Of a stretch of 53,849 bases of DNA, positions 23,981-32,131 are shown piece after piece. The notes below the pieces were generated by a model that made no database searches, had not been told where the DNA came from, and saw only the letters and a program-made list of their open reading frames with translations. The stretch spans positions 1 to 53,849 of the forward strand of contig JAIXPD010000096.1 in NCBI GenBank assembly GCA_027486405.1. The letters run 5' to 3'. Each line of letters starts with the position of its first letter. The stretch's first letter is position 1. Made by a program: the position numbers and the translations under genes. This DNA comes from Azospirillum sp. Its GTDB lineage: Bacteria; Pseudomonadota; Alphaproteobacteria; Azospirillales; Azospirillaceae.

Positions 23981-24011
23981 CAGAGATAGGAAGGCGGTTT
24001 TTGCGTTCAAG
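23981..24011 (-). promoter_or_regulatory. RpoH (sigma-32) promoter of hsp20
   Basis: On the minus strand CTTG (24008-24011) is followed after exactly 17 bases by CCTATCTCTG (23981-23990). This matches the alphaproteobacterial RpoH consensus CTTG-N17-CYTATNTNNG at every specified base. Confidence 0.85.
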
Positions 24012-24075
24012 GGGGTGGTGTGATCGTCTGCGCGCGGTCGGGGCTTAGGGTTCACGCGAATGGTCGAGTCACGGA

Positions 24076-24104
24076 TTGTTAATCAGTTGGGCAGACCCTA
24101 AATC
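24076..24104 (+). promoter_or_regulatory. Putative promoter of rcdA
   Basis: TTGTTA (24076-24081) and TAAATC (24099-24104) are separated by 17 bases, a plausible sigma-70 pair. It lies 34 bases before the rcdA start. A GAGTC site, the target of CcrM methylase in many alphaproteobacteria, lies at 24065-24069. Confidence 0.5.
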
Positions 24105-24137
24105 TTGCACCGATGGTTGCGGAGAGGGGATGGTGTC

Positions 24138-24590
24138 ATGATTTCGCACACCTTCTTTTTCAATGGTCCCTATGACGACACCATGGCTCTGCTGGTCGAG
24201 GCGCGGAACTACATCGCCTATCACGACGCATCGGAGCATCGAAAACTGTCGCCCCAAGTGCGTTTGCAGATTTCCTATGAATCCATGCGCGTCACCAGCC
24301 GCCTGACCCAGGTGATGGCGTGGCTTCTGGCGCAAAAGGCGGTGCACGCCGGGGAAATCAGCAAGGCCAAGGGGGCCAGCGACGATTTCGCGCTGTCAGG
24401 CGGCGAGGTCTGCACCGATGGCAGCGGCCCGGAAAACGAAGATTTGCCTTCCGGTCTGCGCAGCCTGCTGGAACGCAGCCACCGGCTGTATCAGCGGGTC
24501 GAGCGGCTGGAGCGGATGGTTCGCGACGAGGTCGAGCGGGCCGGGTTGACGGATGAGGATGAAACGGCCGAGCGCGCCGTCGGCGTGTGA
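24138..24590 (+). CDS. rcdA: RcdA-like protein (DUF1465), cell-cycle protease adaptor
   Basis: RcdA of Caulobacter is an adaptor that helps ClpXP degrade CtrA at the cell pole. The 150-residue product matches the family by the helices LLVEARNYIAYHD and SYESMRVTSRLTQVMAWLLA followed by QKAVHAGEI, then a long acidic C-terminal helix with ERSHRLYQRVERLERMV. The ATG at 24138 with GAGAGGGGA upstream gives the usual start. It is a single gene with its own promoter-like sequence. Family identity is strong; the cell-cycle role in this organism is inferred. Confidence 0.82.
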   Translation: MISHTFFFNGPYDDTMALLVEARNYIAYHDASEHRKLSPQVRLQISYESMRVTSRLTQVMAWLLAQKAVHAGEISKAKGASDDFALSGGEVCTDGSGPENEDLPSGLRSLLERSHRLYQRVERLERMVRDEVERAGLTDEDETAERAVGV

Positions 24591-24671
24591 GGTCGCGGCG
24601 GCCCCGCTCCGAACCGTGCGCAGGAAAACAACACACAGAAACGAAACGCAGAAACGAACGAAACGCAGAAA

Positions 24672-24708
24672 CGAAAAGGGCACCCGCAAACGTCGGGTGC
24701 CCTTTTCG
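24672..24708. terminator. Bidirectional terminator between rcdA and rpmE
   Basis: CGAAAAGGGCACCCG pairs perfectly with CGGGTGCCCTTTTCG around CAAACGT, giving T-tracts on both strands between convergent genes. Just before it, at 24637-24675, GAAACGCAGAAAC-type units are repeated. Confidence 0.88.
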
Positions 24709-24726
24709 TGTGTCCAGCGAAGCCGC

Positions 24727-24951
24727 TTACTTCTTCAGACCGAAGCCCGCGAAGCGCTTGTTGAACTTGGCGATCTGCCCGCCGGTGTCCAACAGCTTCT
24801 GCACACCGGTCCACGCCGGGTGCGACTTCGGATCGATGTCGAGGCGGATGGTGTCACCCGCCTTGCCCATGGTGGAACGGGTCTTGAACGAGGTGCCGTC
24901 GGTCATGACGACGTTGATCTCGTGGTAATCGGGGTGAATGTCAGTCTTCAT
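24727..24951 (-). CDS. rpmE: 50S ribosomal protein L31, cysteine-free form
   Basis: L31 bridges the two ribosomal subunits. The 74-residue product starts MKTDIHPDYHEINVVMTDGT and has SHPAWTGVQKLLDTGGQIAKF. It lacks the CXXC zinc motif of some L31 proteins, so it is of the zinc-independent type. The ATG at 24951 has AGGAA upstream; an open frame further upstream is not part of the family. Confidence 0.95.
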   Translation of the reverse strand: MKTDIHPDYHEINVVMTDGTSFKTRSTMGKAGDTIRLDIDPKSHPAWTGVQKLLDTGGQIAKFNKRFAGFGLKK

Positions 24952-25093
24952 GGCCGAGGTTCCTGCTAAACGAGCGCGGTCTATACCAAACCCCCCCCGC
25001 CGATGCAACCCCGATCCATGCCCGCTTGTGGGATTCAGGGCCTGCGGACGCCGGTCGCCGCCAACGGCTTGCGCATCCCTTGGCGAAAGGCTA

Positions 25094-25121
25094 TTTATAA
25101 ATCGATCAATCGATCTATAAA
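25094..25121. promoter_or_regulatory. 28-bp palindromic operator of the TetR gene
   Basis: TTTATAAATCGAT (25094-25106) is followed by CA and then ATCGATCTATAAA (25109-25121), an inverted repeat with 12 of 13 positions matching. It ends 12 bases before the TetR start codon and is very AT-rich in a GC-rich genome. It is the natural binding site for the encoded repressor. Confidence 0.75.
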
Positions 25122-25133
25122 TTGGGTGGGGCC

Positions 25134-25805
25134 ATGGCGCGCAGGCGCGATCCGGAACAGCACGCGGCCCGACGGCGGGCGATCTTGCAGGCGGCGGCGG
25201 GCTGCTTCGCCGAAAAGGGGTTCCACCAGACCAGCACCGCCGATCTGTGCGCGGCGGCTGGGACCAGCCCCGGCAACCTGTTTCATTACTTTCCCAGCAA
25301 GGCGGCGATCATCGCCGCGTTGATCGACCAGGAGGCGGACGACACGGCGGCGTGGTTTGCCGCGCGCGCCGACGGGCGGGCGGCGGGCGATCCGGTCGCC
25401 GACCTGCTGGCCTTTCTCGATCTGGTGCTGGATTTGGCCACCGACCCCGCCTTTGTCCGTTTGGCCCTGGAAACCTCGGCGGAGGCATCGCGGGATTCGC
25501 TGGTGGCGGTGCGGGTGGCCCACAACGATTCGCGGCTGCAAACGGCGCTGCGCGAGCGTTTGCAGGCCGCCGCCGACCAGGGACGGATCGACCCGGCCCT
25601 GGACCCGGCGACGGCGGCGGCCTGGATCGGGGTGCTGATCGACGGGCTGTTCAACCGGGTGTCGCTCGACCCCGCCTTTCGCCCGGCGGACCAGCGCGCG
25701 ACCCTGCACCGGATGGTGCTGCGCTTTCTGGTGGCGGGTGAGGCGGCGATGGGCAATGGCACGATGAGCGATGGCGCGACCGTGGTGACGGGAGAGCCGT
25801 CATGA
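25134..25805 (+). CDS. TetR-family transcription regulator
   Basis: The 223-residue product starts MARRRDPEQHAARRRAILQA and has the TetR helix-turn-helix FHQTSTADLCAAAGTSPGNL followed by FHYFPSKAAIIAAL. The C-terminal ligand domain (roughly 80-200) ends with IDGLFNRVSL, typical of AcrR-type members. A 28-bp palindrome overlies its promoter, so autorepression is likely. The stop codon overlaps the next gene by 4 bases; the following DUF418 protein and ABC exporter are probable targets. Confidence 0.9.
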   Translation: MARRRDPEQHAARRRAILQAAAGCFAEKGFHQTSTADLCAAAGTSPGNLFHYFPSKAAIIAALIDQEADDTAAWFAARADGRAAGDPVADLLAFLDLVLDLATDPAFVRLALETSAEASRDSLVAVRVAHNDSRLQTALRERLQAAADQGRIDPALDPATAAAWIGVLIDGLFNRVSLDPAFRPADQRATLHRMVLRFLVAGEAAMGNGTMSDGATVVTGEPS

Positions 25806-27043
25806 CCAAGGCGGATCGGATCGGTGAGGATGGGATGACGGCGAATCGAAGGATGGCGGACCGCATCGCCGATGTGGACGCGCTGCGCGGGATGGCGCTG
25901 TTTGGGATTCTGGTGGTGAATGTCTGCGCCTTCGCCTCCGCCTTCTACGGGGCCGGGGTGCGCGACCCGCAGTTCAACGGCGCGATGGATCACACGGTGC
26001 GCGCGCTGATCGCCGTGCTGTTCGAAATGAAGTTCTACCTGCTGTTCTCCTTTCTGTTCGGGTACAGCGTCACCCTGCAAATGGCGGCGGCGGAACGGGC
26101 GGGGGAGGCGCTGACCGGGCGGATGCTGCGGCGGCAAACCGGGTTGCTGGCCCTGGGGCTGGCGCATGGCGCGTTGCTGTTCTACGGCGACATCCTGACG
26201 ATCTACGCCATTCTTGGGTTGATTCTGTTGGCGCTGCGCCATCGCTCCGACTCGGCGGCCCTGCGTTTGGCGGCGCTGCTGATTCTGGTGAGCGCGGCGC
26301 TGTGGATCGGCCTTGGCCTGCTGCAATGGGCCAGCGGCGAGCGGATGAACCGCGCGGCGGTGACGGCCCAGGCGGTGGCCGCGCAGGCGGCCTATCGTGG
26401 CGACCCGTGGCGGGTGATCGCGCAACGGGTTGCCGAATTGCCCTCGGTCTGGGGGATGCTGCTGATGATCCAGGCCCCGTGCGCGTTGGCGATGTTCCTG
26501 GTTGGCTTCGTCGCCGGGCGGCGGGATCTGCTGCGCAACGTCGCCGCGCACCGCCCCCTGTTCCGCCGTTTGCTGGGGGTGGGGTTGGCGGTTGGGGGGC
26601 CGGGCGCGCTGCTCTACGCGTGGCTCAGCCAGGGGTTCATCGGGACGGGCTGGGACGTGGTCGGGCTGGGGGTGTGCGTGCTGACCGCGCCGCTGCTCAG
26701 TGCGGCCTATGGATCGGCCTTCCTGCTGGGGATCCAGACCCGCGCCGGTCGGGTGGTTGCGGGGTGGTTGGCCCCGGCGGGGCGGATGGCCCTGACCAAC
26801 TATCTGACGCAATCGCTGGTGTGCGCGCTGCTGTTCACCGGCTATGGCGCGGGTTTGATCGGCCGGGTGGCCCCACTGACCACCGTCGGGGTGGCGGTGC
26901 TGCTGTTTGCGGTTCAACCGCCGCTCAGCCGCTGGTGGCTGGCGCGTTTCGCCTATGGCCCGGTGGAATGGGCGCTGCGAGCGCTGACCATCGCCCGCTG
27001 GCCGCGCTGGCGGCGGCGGGCCGGGGAGGGCGTGGCCGTGTGA
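25802..27043 (+). CDS. DUF418 membrane protein, YeiB family
   Basis: This 413-residue inner-membrane protein has about ten hydrophobic segments. It shows the N-terminal signature DVDALRGMALFGILVVNV, the FEMKFYLLFSFLFGYSV block, and the C-terminal DUF418 motif PAGRMALTNYLTQSLVCALL followed by FAYGPVEWALRALT. The biochemical function of the family is unknown. The start codon overlaps the TetR stop as ATGA, so expression is coupled to the regulator. Confidence 0.88.
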   Translation: MTKADRIGEDGMTANRRMADRIADVDALRGMALFGILVVNVCAFASAFYGAGVRDPQFNGAMDHTVRALIAVLFEMKFYLLFSFLFGYSVTLQMAAAERAGEALTGRMLRRQTGLLALGLAHGALLFYGDILTIYAILGLILLALRHRSDSAALRLAALLILVSAALWIGLGLLQWASGERMNRAAVTAQAVAAQAAYRGDPWRVIAQRVAELPSVWGMLLMIQAPCALAMFLVGFVAGRRDLLRNVAAHRPLFRRLLGVGLAVGGPGALLYAWLSQGFIGTGWDVVGLGVCVLTAPLLSAAYGSAFLLGIQTRAGRVVAGWLAPAGRMALTNYLTQSLVCALLFTGYGAGLIGRVAPLTTVGVAVLLFAVQPPLSRWWLARFAYGPVEWALRALTIARWPRWRRRAGEGVAV

Positions 27044-27134
27044 TGATGGGGCCGCGTCTTGTTGGCGTGGGGTGGGGTTGCTATATGGCACCCCATCCGC
27101 GCCGATCCGGTGCGCTGCCTTGCGGGTTCCCCTC

Positions 27135-28928
27135 GTGTCCCATCTGTCCGATTCCGTTGACCTCAAGGCCGCCGAACGCCGGCGCGATCTGGGGCCGTTG
27201 CGCCGTTTGATTCCCTTTTTGAAACCCTACCGCTGGCGGATCGCCGGGGCGCTGGTGGCGCTGGTGGTGGCGGCGGGGACCGTGCTGGGCATGGGGCAGG
27301 GGATGCGGCTGCTGGTCGATCATGGCTTTGCGGCGGGCAACGCCGGGTTGCTCGACCGCGCGCTTCTGGTGATGCTGGGCGTCATCGCGCTGATGGCGGC
27401 CTCCACCTACAGCCGCTTCTATCTGGTGAGCTGGATCGGCGAGCGGGTGGTGGCCGACATCCGCCGCGCGGTGTTCGACCATGTGCTGACGCTGTCGCCG
27501 GGCTTTTTCGAAACCACCAAGACCGGCGAAATCCTGTCGCGCCTGACCACGGACACCACGCTGTTGCAGGTGGTCGTCGGCTCCTCGGCGTCCATCGCGC
27601 TGCGCAACACGCTGCTGTTTCTGGGCGGGGCGGGCATGCTGCTGATCACCTCGCCCAAGCTGACCGGGTTGGTGGCGCTGGTGGTTCCGCTGGTCGTCGC
27701 CCCGATCGTGCTGTTCGGGCGGCGGGTGCGCAAACTGTCGAAGGACAGCCAGGACCGCATCGCCGACGTCGGATCCTTTGTCGAGGAAACCCTGTCGGCG
27801 ATCCGCACCGTCCAGGCCTTCACCCACGAGGCCATCGACCGCCAGCGCTTCGCCGACCGGGCGGAGGGCGCGTTCGCGGTGGCCATCGACCGGGTGCGGG
27901 TGCGCGCCATCATGACGGTGATCGTCATCGTGCTGGTGTTCGGCGCGGTCGGCATCATCCTGTGGATCGGTGGTCATGACGTGCTGGCCGGGCGGTTGAC
28001 GCCGGGCGACCTGTCGGCCTTCGTCATCTATTCGGTGGTGGTGGCCGGGTCGGTCGGGGCGATCAGCGAGGTGATCGGCGACCTGCAACGCGCCGCCGGG
28101 GCGACCGAGCGGCTGTTCGGGCTGCTCGCCATCGATTCGGAGATCGCGCCGCCCGCCACGCCGCAGCCGTTGCCCACACCGGCGCGCGGGGCGCTGCGGT
28201 TCGATTCGGTGCGCTTCCATTACCCGTCCCGCCCCGATTGGGCGGCGCTGGAAGGGCTGTCGCTGGACATCCAGCCGGGCGAGCGGGTGGCGTTGGTCGG
28301 CCCGTCGGGGGCTGGCAAATCCACCGTGTTCCAACTGCTGCTGCGCTATTACGACCCGCAAGCCGGGTCGGTGCGGCTGGACGGTGTGGACATCCGCAAC
28401 GCCGATCCGGTGGAGGTGCGCCGCCGCTTGGGGCTGGTGGCGCAGGATCCGGTGATCTTCTCCGCCAACGCCTGGGAAAACATCCGCTACGGCCGCCCCG
28501 ACGCCAGCGATGCGGAGGTGCGCGCGGCGGCCGAGGCGGCGCACGCGCTGGAGTTCCTCGACGCGCTGCCCGAGGGGCTGAACACGTTCCTGGGCGAAAA
28601 GGGCGTGCGGTTGTCGGGCGGCCAGCGCCAGCGTCTGGCCATCGCCCGCGCCATCCTGCGCGACCCGCCGGTGCTGCTGCTGGACGAGGCGACCAGCGCG
28701 CTCGACGCCGAAAGCGAAAAGATGGTGCAGGACGCGTTGGACCGGCTGATGCGCGGGCGCACCACCCTGATCGTCGCCCACCGTCTGGCGACGGTGCTGA
28801 CCGCCGACCGCATTCTGGTGATGGAGCAGGGCCGCGTGGTCGAAACCGGGACCCACGCCGAACTTGTGGCCCAGGGCGGCCTGTACGCCCGCTTGGCCGC
28901 GCTGCAATTCGACCGGGCGGAGGGGTGA
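27135..28928 (+). CDS. ABC exporter, fused membrane and ATPase domains
   Basis: The protein of about 597 residues joins six transmembrane segments to an ATPase domain, the half-transporter form that works as a dimer (MsbA/LmrA type). Membrane-domain motifs include FFETTKTGEILSRLTTDTT and the coupling-helix region SFVEETLSAIRTVQAFTHE. The ATPase has Walker A GPSGAGKST, signature LSGGQRQRLAIARAIL, Walker B VLLLDEATSALDAE and the H-loop IVAHRL. The GTG at 27135 is a tentative start; a GTG at 27072 is also in frame. The substrate, perhaps lipid or drug, cannot be told. It follows DUF418 by 91 bases. Confidence 0.9.
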   Translation: MSHLSDSVDLKAAERRRDLGPLRRLIPFLKPYRWRIAGALVALVVAAGTVLGMGQGMRLLVDHGFAAGNAGLLDRALLVMLGVIALMAASTYSRFYLVSWIGERVVADIRRAVFDHVLTLSPGFFETTKTGEILSRLTTDTTLLQVVVGSSASIALRNTLLFLGGAGMLLITSPKLTGLVALVVPLVVAPIVLFGRRVRKLSKDSQDRIADVGSFVEETLSAIRTVQAFTHEAIDRQRFADRAEGAFAVAIDRVRVRAIMTVIVIVLVFGAVGIILWIGGHDVLAGRLTPGDLSAFVIYSVVVAGSVGAISEVIGDLQRAAGATERLFGLLAIDSEIAPPATPQPLPTPARGALRFDSVRFHYPSRPDWAALEGLSLDIQPGERVALVGPSGAGKSTVFQLLLRYYDPQAGSVRLDGVDIRNADPVEVRRRLGLVAQDPVIFSANAWENIRYGRPDASDAEVRAAAEAAHALEFLDALPEGLNTFLGEKGVRLSGGQRQRLAIARAILRDPPVLLLDEATSALDAESEKMVQDALDRLMRGRTTLIVAHRLATVLTADRILVMEQGRVVETGTHAELVAQGGLYARLAALQFDRAEG

Positions 28929-28994
28929 GAACCCCGACCGCCCGGTGACGTTGCCGGGCGGTGTGCCCGGCAGTGTATCCGGCGGTGCCGCGCC

Positions 28995-29873
28995 TCAGCG
29001 CGTCAGGCGCTTCATCAGGCTGGAGGTGTCCAGACGGTTGCCGCCCATCGCCTGGACATCGGCGTAGAACTGATCGACCAGCGCCGTGACCGGCACCTTG
29101 GCCCCGTTGCGCCGCGCCTCGTCCAGCACGATGCCCAGATCCTTGCGCATCCAATCGACGGCGAAGCCGAAATCGAACTTGCCGTCGAGCATGGTGTGAC
29201 CCCGGTTTTCCATCTGCCAGGACTGGGCGGCCCCCTTGGAAATCACGTCCACCACCTTGTGACCGTCCAACCCGGCCTGCTGGGCGAAGCTCAACCCCTC
29301 GGCCAGGGCCTGGACCAGACCGGCGATGCAGATCTGGTTGACCATCTTGGTCAATTGCCCGGCCCCCGACGGCCCCATATGAACGACCGACCGGCCAAAG
29401 CAGGCCATCAGCGGTTCGGCCTTGGCGAAGGCGTCGGCGTCGCCGCCGACCATCACCGTCAAAATGCCCTTTTCCGCCCCGGCCTGACCGCCCGACACCG
29501 GCGCGTCGAGGAAGAAAACCTTGTGCTCGCGCGCCAGCGCGTCCATCTCGCGCGACACGGTTGCCGACACGGTGGAGTGATCGACGATCACGCCGCCGGG
29601 GGCCAGTGCGGTCATCGCCTCCCCAGCCACCGCGCGCACGTCGTCGTCGCCGCCGACGCACAGGAACACCACGTCGGCTCCGGTCGCCGCCTCTTCCGGG
29701 GTGGGGGCGCTGCGCCCGCCATGGGCGGCGACCCAGGCCTCGGCCTTGGCGGCGGTGCGGTTGTAGACGGTGACGTCGTGCCCGGCCTTGGCGAGATGAC
29801 CGGCCATCGGGCCGCCCATCGTGCCCAACCCAAGGAAAGCGACCTTGCGCGGGGCGCTGCTGCTGTCGGTCAT
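28995..29873 (-). CDS. NAD(P)-dependent 3-hydroxyacid dehydrogenase family
   Basis: The 292-residue product belongs to the 3-hydroxyisobutyrate/tartronate semialdehyde reductase family. It has the Rossmann motif VAFLGLGTMGGPMAGHLAKA, the substrate motif DAPVSGGQAGAEKGILTVM and the catalytic K176 in GAGQLTKMVNQ. The C-terminal helical domain has DFGFAVDWMRKDLGIVLDEA. Whether it acts on 3-hydroxyisobutyrate, tartronate semialdehyde or glyoxylate derivatives cannot be decided, as no pathway genes are near. Confidence 0.9.
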   Translation of the reverse strand: MTDSSSAPRKVAFLGLGTMGGPMAGHLAKAGHDVTVYNRTAAKAEAWVAAHGGRSAPTPEEAATGADVVFLCVGGDDDVRAVAGEAMTALAPGGVIVDHSTVSATVSREMDALAREHKVFFLDAPVSGGQAGAEKGILTVMVGGDADAFAKAEPLMACFGRSVVHMGPSGAGQLTKMVNQICIAGLVQALAEGLSFAQQAGLDGHKVVDVISKGAAQSWQMENRGHTMLDGKFDFGFAVDWMRKDLGIVLDEARRNGAKVPVTALVDQFYADVQAMGGNRLDTSSLMKRLTR

Positions 29874-29961
29874 GATGCTGTGCTCTGTTGTTGTGGTTGT
29901 GGGGAATCGCGATGGTCCGTTCGGTCCACGACCCTAAAGCCGACGGGCGGCGGTGGCAAAG

Positions 29962-29977
29962 CCCCAACTGCGGCAGC
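29962..29977 (+). repeat. Left 16-bp direct repeat flanking element B
   Basis: CCCCAACTGCGGCAGC directly abuts the left end of element B. CCCCAACTGCGGCCGC, with one mismatch, occurs at its right end at 30220-30235, overlapping the last four bases of the terminal repeat. Confidence 0.75.
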
Positions 29978-30223
29978 AGAGCAATCGCGTGAAGGAAGGT
30001 GCGCCCGCACCGGAACAAGATTCGCCACGGATTTCACGGATTTTTTCACGGATTTCGCGGGCCGCGTCTCAGAGCCATCTTGTTTGTGAGCTTACAACAA
30101 ACCTCATGATGGGATGTATGAGGCGATTGGGGGCGGAGATCCGTGTAATCCCTGATTTTGTCCGTGAAATCCGTGTCCATTCTTGCTTGCGTGACGATGC
30201 TTGCTCGTTCAAGCGATTGCCCC
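29978..30223 (+). repeat. 240-bp TIR element, family 1, copy B
   Basis: The ends are AGAGCAATCGCGTGAA and TTCAAGCGATTGCCCC, the most diverged terminal repeats of the four copies. Internal CACGGAT/ATCCGTG motifs and the right-hand TCCGTGTCCATTCTTGC block are kept. It lies in the 534-base gap between two divergent genes, 28995-29873 on - and 30408-30638 on +. The rest of that gap (29874-29961 and 30236-30407) shows no further gene. Confidence 0.85.
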
Positions 30224-30407
30224 AACTGCGGCCGCGTTGGGATGCGTCAAAGGTCGCAACGGATTGCTGCGACGCAATGTTTGTGCTGACCGCGCGATGT
30301 GCTAAATCTTGGCGACCAGCCGCCGCCAGGGTGGTCCCGCGCCGCCGGTTCATCCGGTTGGGCCGCGTGGGCGATCCGGCGACCAAGACCAGGGGAAGGA
30401 ACACCGC

Positions 30408-30638
30408 ATGAGCAAGTCGGGTTTTCAAGCCGCGCCGCCGGACGAGGGTTCGGCCTTCACGGCGGAGCAGGAAAGCGCCATCCGCATCGTCGCCAACAAC
30501 CTGCACCGCCTGAACGAGTCGGTGGTCAAGGCGGTTGAGGCGGGCGTGACGGTCGAGCTGATGCGCACCGCCCGTTACCACAACGAAACCGGCAACTGGG
30601 GCGACCAGCTCACCCCGGTGATCCGCCCGGCCAAGTAA
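30408..30638 (+). CDS. Small protein of unknown function, 76 residues
   Basis: The ATG at 30408 has AGGGGAAGGA before it. The product begins MSKSGFQAAPPDEGSAFTAE, is soluble, and has a central helix-rich part (SAIRIVANNLHRLNESVVKA) and a C-terminal GNWGDQLTPVIRPAK. A terminator follows. The good ribosome-binding site and terminator support a real gene. I do not recognise the family. Confidence 0.75.
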   Translation: MSKSGFQAAPPDEGSAFTAEQESAIRIVANNLHRLNESVVKAVEAGVTVELMRTARYHNETGNWGDQLTPVIRPAK

Positions 30639-30700
30639 CGGCCCGGCCCCCCGGCGGAATCGGTTCCGGTCCATCCGGATCGGTTCATCCGGATCCGTTT

Positions 30701-30737
30701 AAAAAGCCCTCTCCCCCCTCGGGTGAGGGCTTTTTTC
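30701..30737 (+). terminator. Intrinsic terminator of the 76-residue gene
   Basis: AAAAGCCCTC (30702-30711) pairs with GAGGGCTTTT (30725-30734), followed by more T. It is a classic intrinsic terminator 63 bases after the stop codon. Confidence 0.88.
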
Positions 30738-30837
30738 ATGGCGACTCGCTGGGCGGTGGCGGTGGGCGGACCATGTTGTTGGTGATCCCAACCACATCCG
30801 CCCGCCGGTGCGCGCCGCTTGCCGTGAGGTGCCCGTC

Positions 30838-31053
30838 ATGCCGCTGTCTCCGAACGCCGAGAACCCTCAACCCACCCGCGCGGAGGCCGTTTCCAGCCCC
30901 AGCCCACCGCCAACGGAGGCGGAGTTGCGGGCGATGTGGAGCCTGCACCGTTTGCAGGCCCCGACCTTCGACGATCTGACCGCCGGTCTGTGTCTGGGGT
31001 TGGTGTGGTGCATGGCGCTGTGGGCACCGATGTTCCTGGCGGTGCTGCTGTAA
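30838..31053 (+). CDS. Small membrane-anchored protein of unknown function
   Basis: The 71-residue product starts MPLSPNAENPQPTRAEAVSS with GAGG seven bases upstream. A Pro/Ser-rich N-terminal half is followed by a helix (EAELRAMWSLHRLQAPTF) and a single C-terminal hydrophobic segment (GLCLGLVWCMALWAPMFLAV), so it is a tail-anchored or single-pass protein. Family not recognised. Confidence 0.6.
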   Translation: MPLSPNAENPQPTRAEAVSSPSPPPTEAELRAMWSLHRLQAPTFDDLTAGLCLGLVWCMALWAPMFLAVLL

Positions 31054-31089
31054 CGCCGCTGGTGTTGGGCCAGGGGTTACACCTCGGGG

Positions 31090-31842
31090 TTACACCTCGC
31101 CGCCGCAGGTGCGCGGCACGCGGCCTTCGGTCCAGCGGCGGCGGCGGATGTCGGCGCTTTCGTCCTCCGCCGGGCGCGGCAGGTTGCCGGACGCGGCGAG
31201 CAGATCGCGCAGATGGTCGAGATGCGCGCTCGTCAGGATCGCCACCCCGGCGTAGAAGGGTTCGCGGCAGCGGGTGGCGACCCGGCTGCAAAAGGCGGGA
31301 ATCCAGCGCAACAGATGCTCGTCCATATAGGCGGCGGCGCAGGCCGCGCTCCCCTGGTCGAGCAGGCCGGCGAGCCGCAGCAGTTCCGACACCAGATGAT
31401 CGGTGGGGGCGGCCCCTCCCGTCCGGTCGGGCCGGGGGTGGGGAAGCGCTGCCGTTGCCGGTGGGGTCCCGTCATCCTCGGCCAGCCACGCCGATTCCGT
31501 TGGGCCGGTGTGGTAGAGGCCGCTGTGATAGATGGCGGTGTGCTCGTTCCGCAGCGGGGCCAACGACTCCTCGGTGATCGGGGCGGGCAGGTCGCTCACC
31601 TCCTCGTCGATCAGGGCCATGGCCTGGTGGGCGTCGTCGCGGTCCAGATGCAGGGCAAAGGTGGCGTGGAGCGGCGTGGCGCGCAGCGCGGTCATGAACG
31701 CCGGGCTGGGGGCTTCGGCGTGGAACTGGGCGATGCGCCGCAGGCCCGCCGCCGCTGGGGCAAAGGGGGATGCCACAGGATGGTCCAGACTGTCCGCACC
31801 GGGCAGCCGGTCTATGGGCCGCTCCAAAACCGATCCGCTCAC
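31090..31842 (-). CDS. TorD/DmsD-like redox-enzyme maturation chaperone
   Basis: Such cytoplasmic chaperones hold molybdoenzyme subunits before Tat export. The helical product of about 250 residues has the family pattern: an early region with EEVSDLPAPI, the segment RNEHTAIYHSGLYHTGPTES, and AAYMDEHLLRWIPAFCSRVA. The GTG at 31842 is chosen because GGGAGGTGG lies just before it; an ATG at 31890 is also in frame but has no ribosome-binding site. No molybdoenzyme gene is in the window, so the client is unknown. Confidence 0.75.
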   Translation of the reverse strand: MSGSVLERPIDRLPGADSLDHPVASPFAPAAAGLRRIAQFHAEAPSPAFMTALRATPLHATFALHLDRDDAHQAMALIDEEVSDLPAPITEESLAPLRNEHTAIYHSGLYHTGPTESAWLAEDDGTPPATAALPHPRPDRTGGAAPTDHLVSELLRLAGLLDQGSAACAAAYMDEHLLRWIPAFCSRVATRCREPFYAGVAILTSAHLDHLRDLLAASGNLPRPAEDESADIRRRRWTEGRVPRTCGGEV

Positions 31843-32131
31843 GCTCCACCTCCCGACCCGCACCGGGATCGAACCGATGGCGGGCTTCATGAGAACGCTG
31901 CACGCCTGACCGGCGTGTTCTTGTCGGTTGGACGCGCCGCTGATGGTGGGGCAGGCAACCGGATTTGGGTTTCTGTACTATCAGCAGAAGGATGGTCGGG
32001 TCAACGCGGGCAAAGCTTCCACAGAGTGAAAATCCACGGGGGCTTGCGTTGTGAAAGTTGCCGTGTTGGTCAAGCCGCTCCACCCTTTGGCCGTGTTGCC
32101 CGTCATTCCTGCCCCTTTTCCGGAGAATGCC

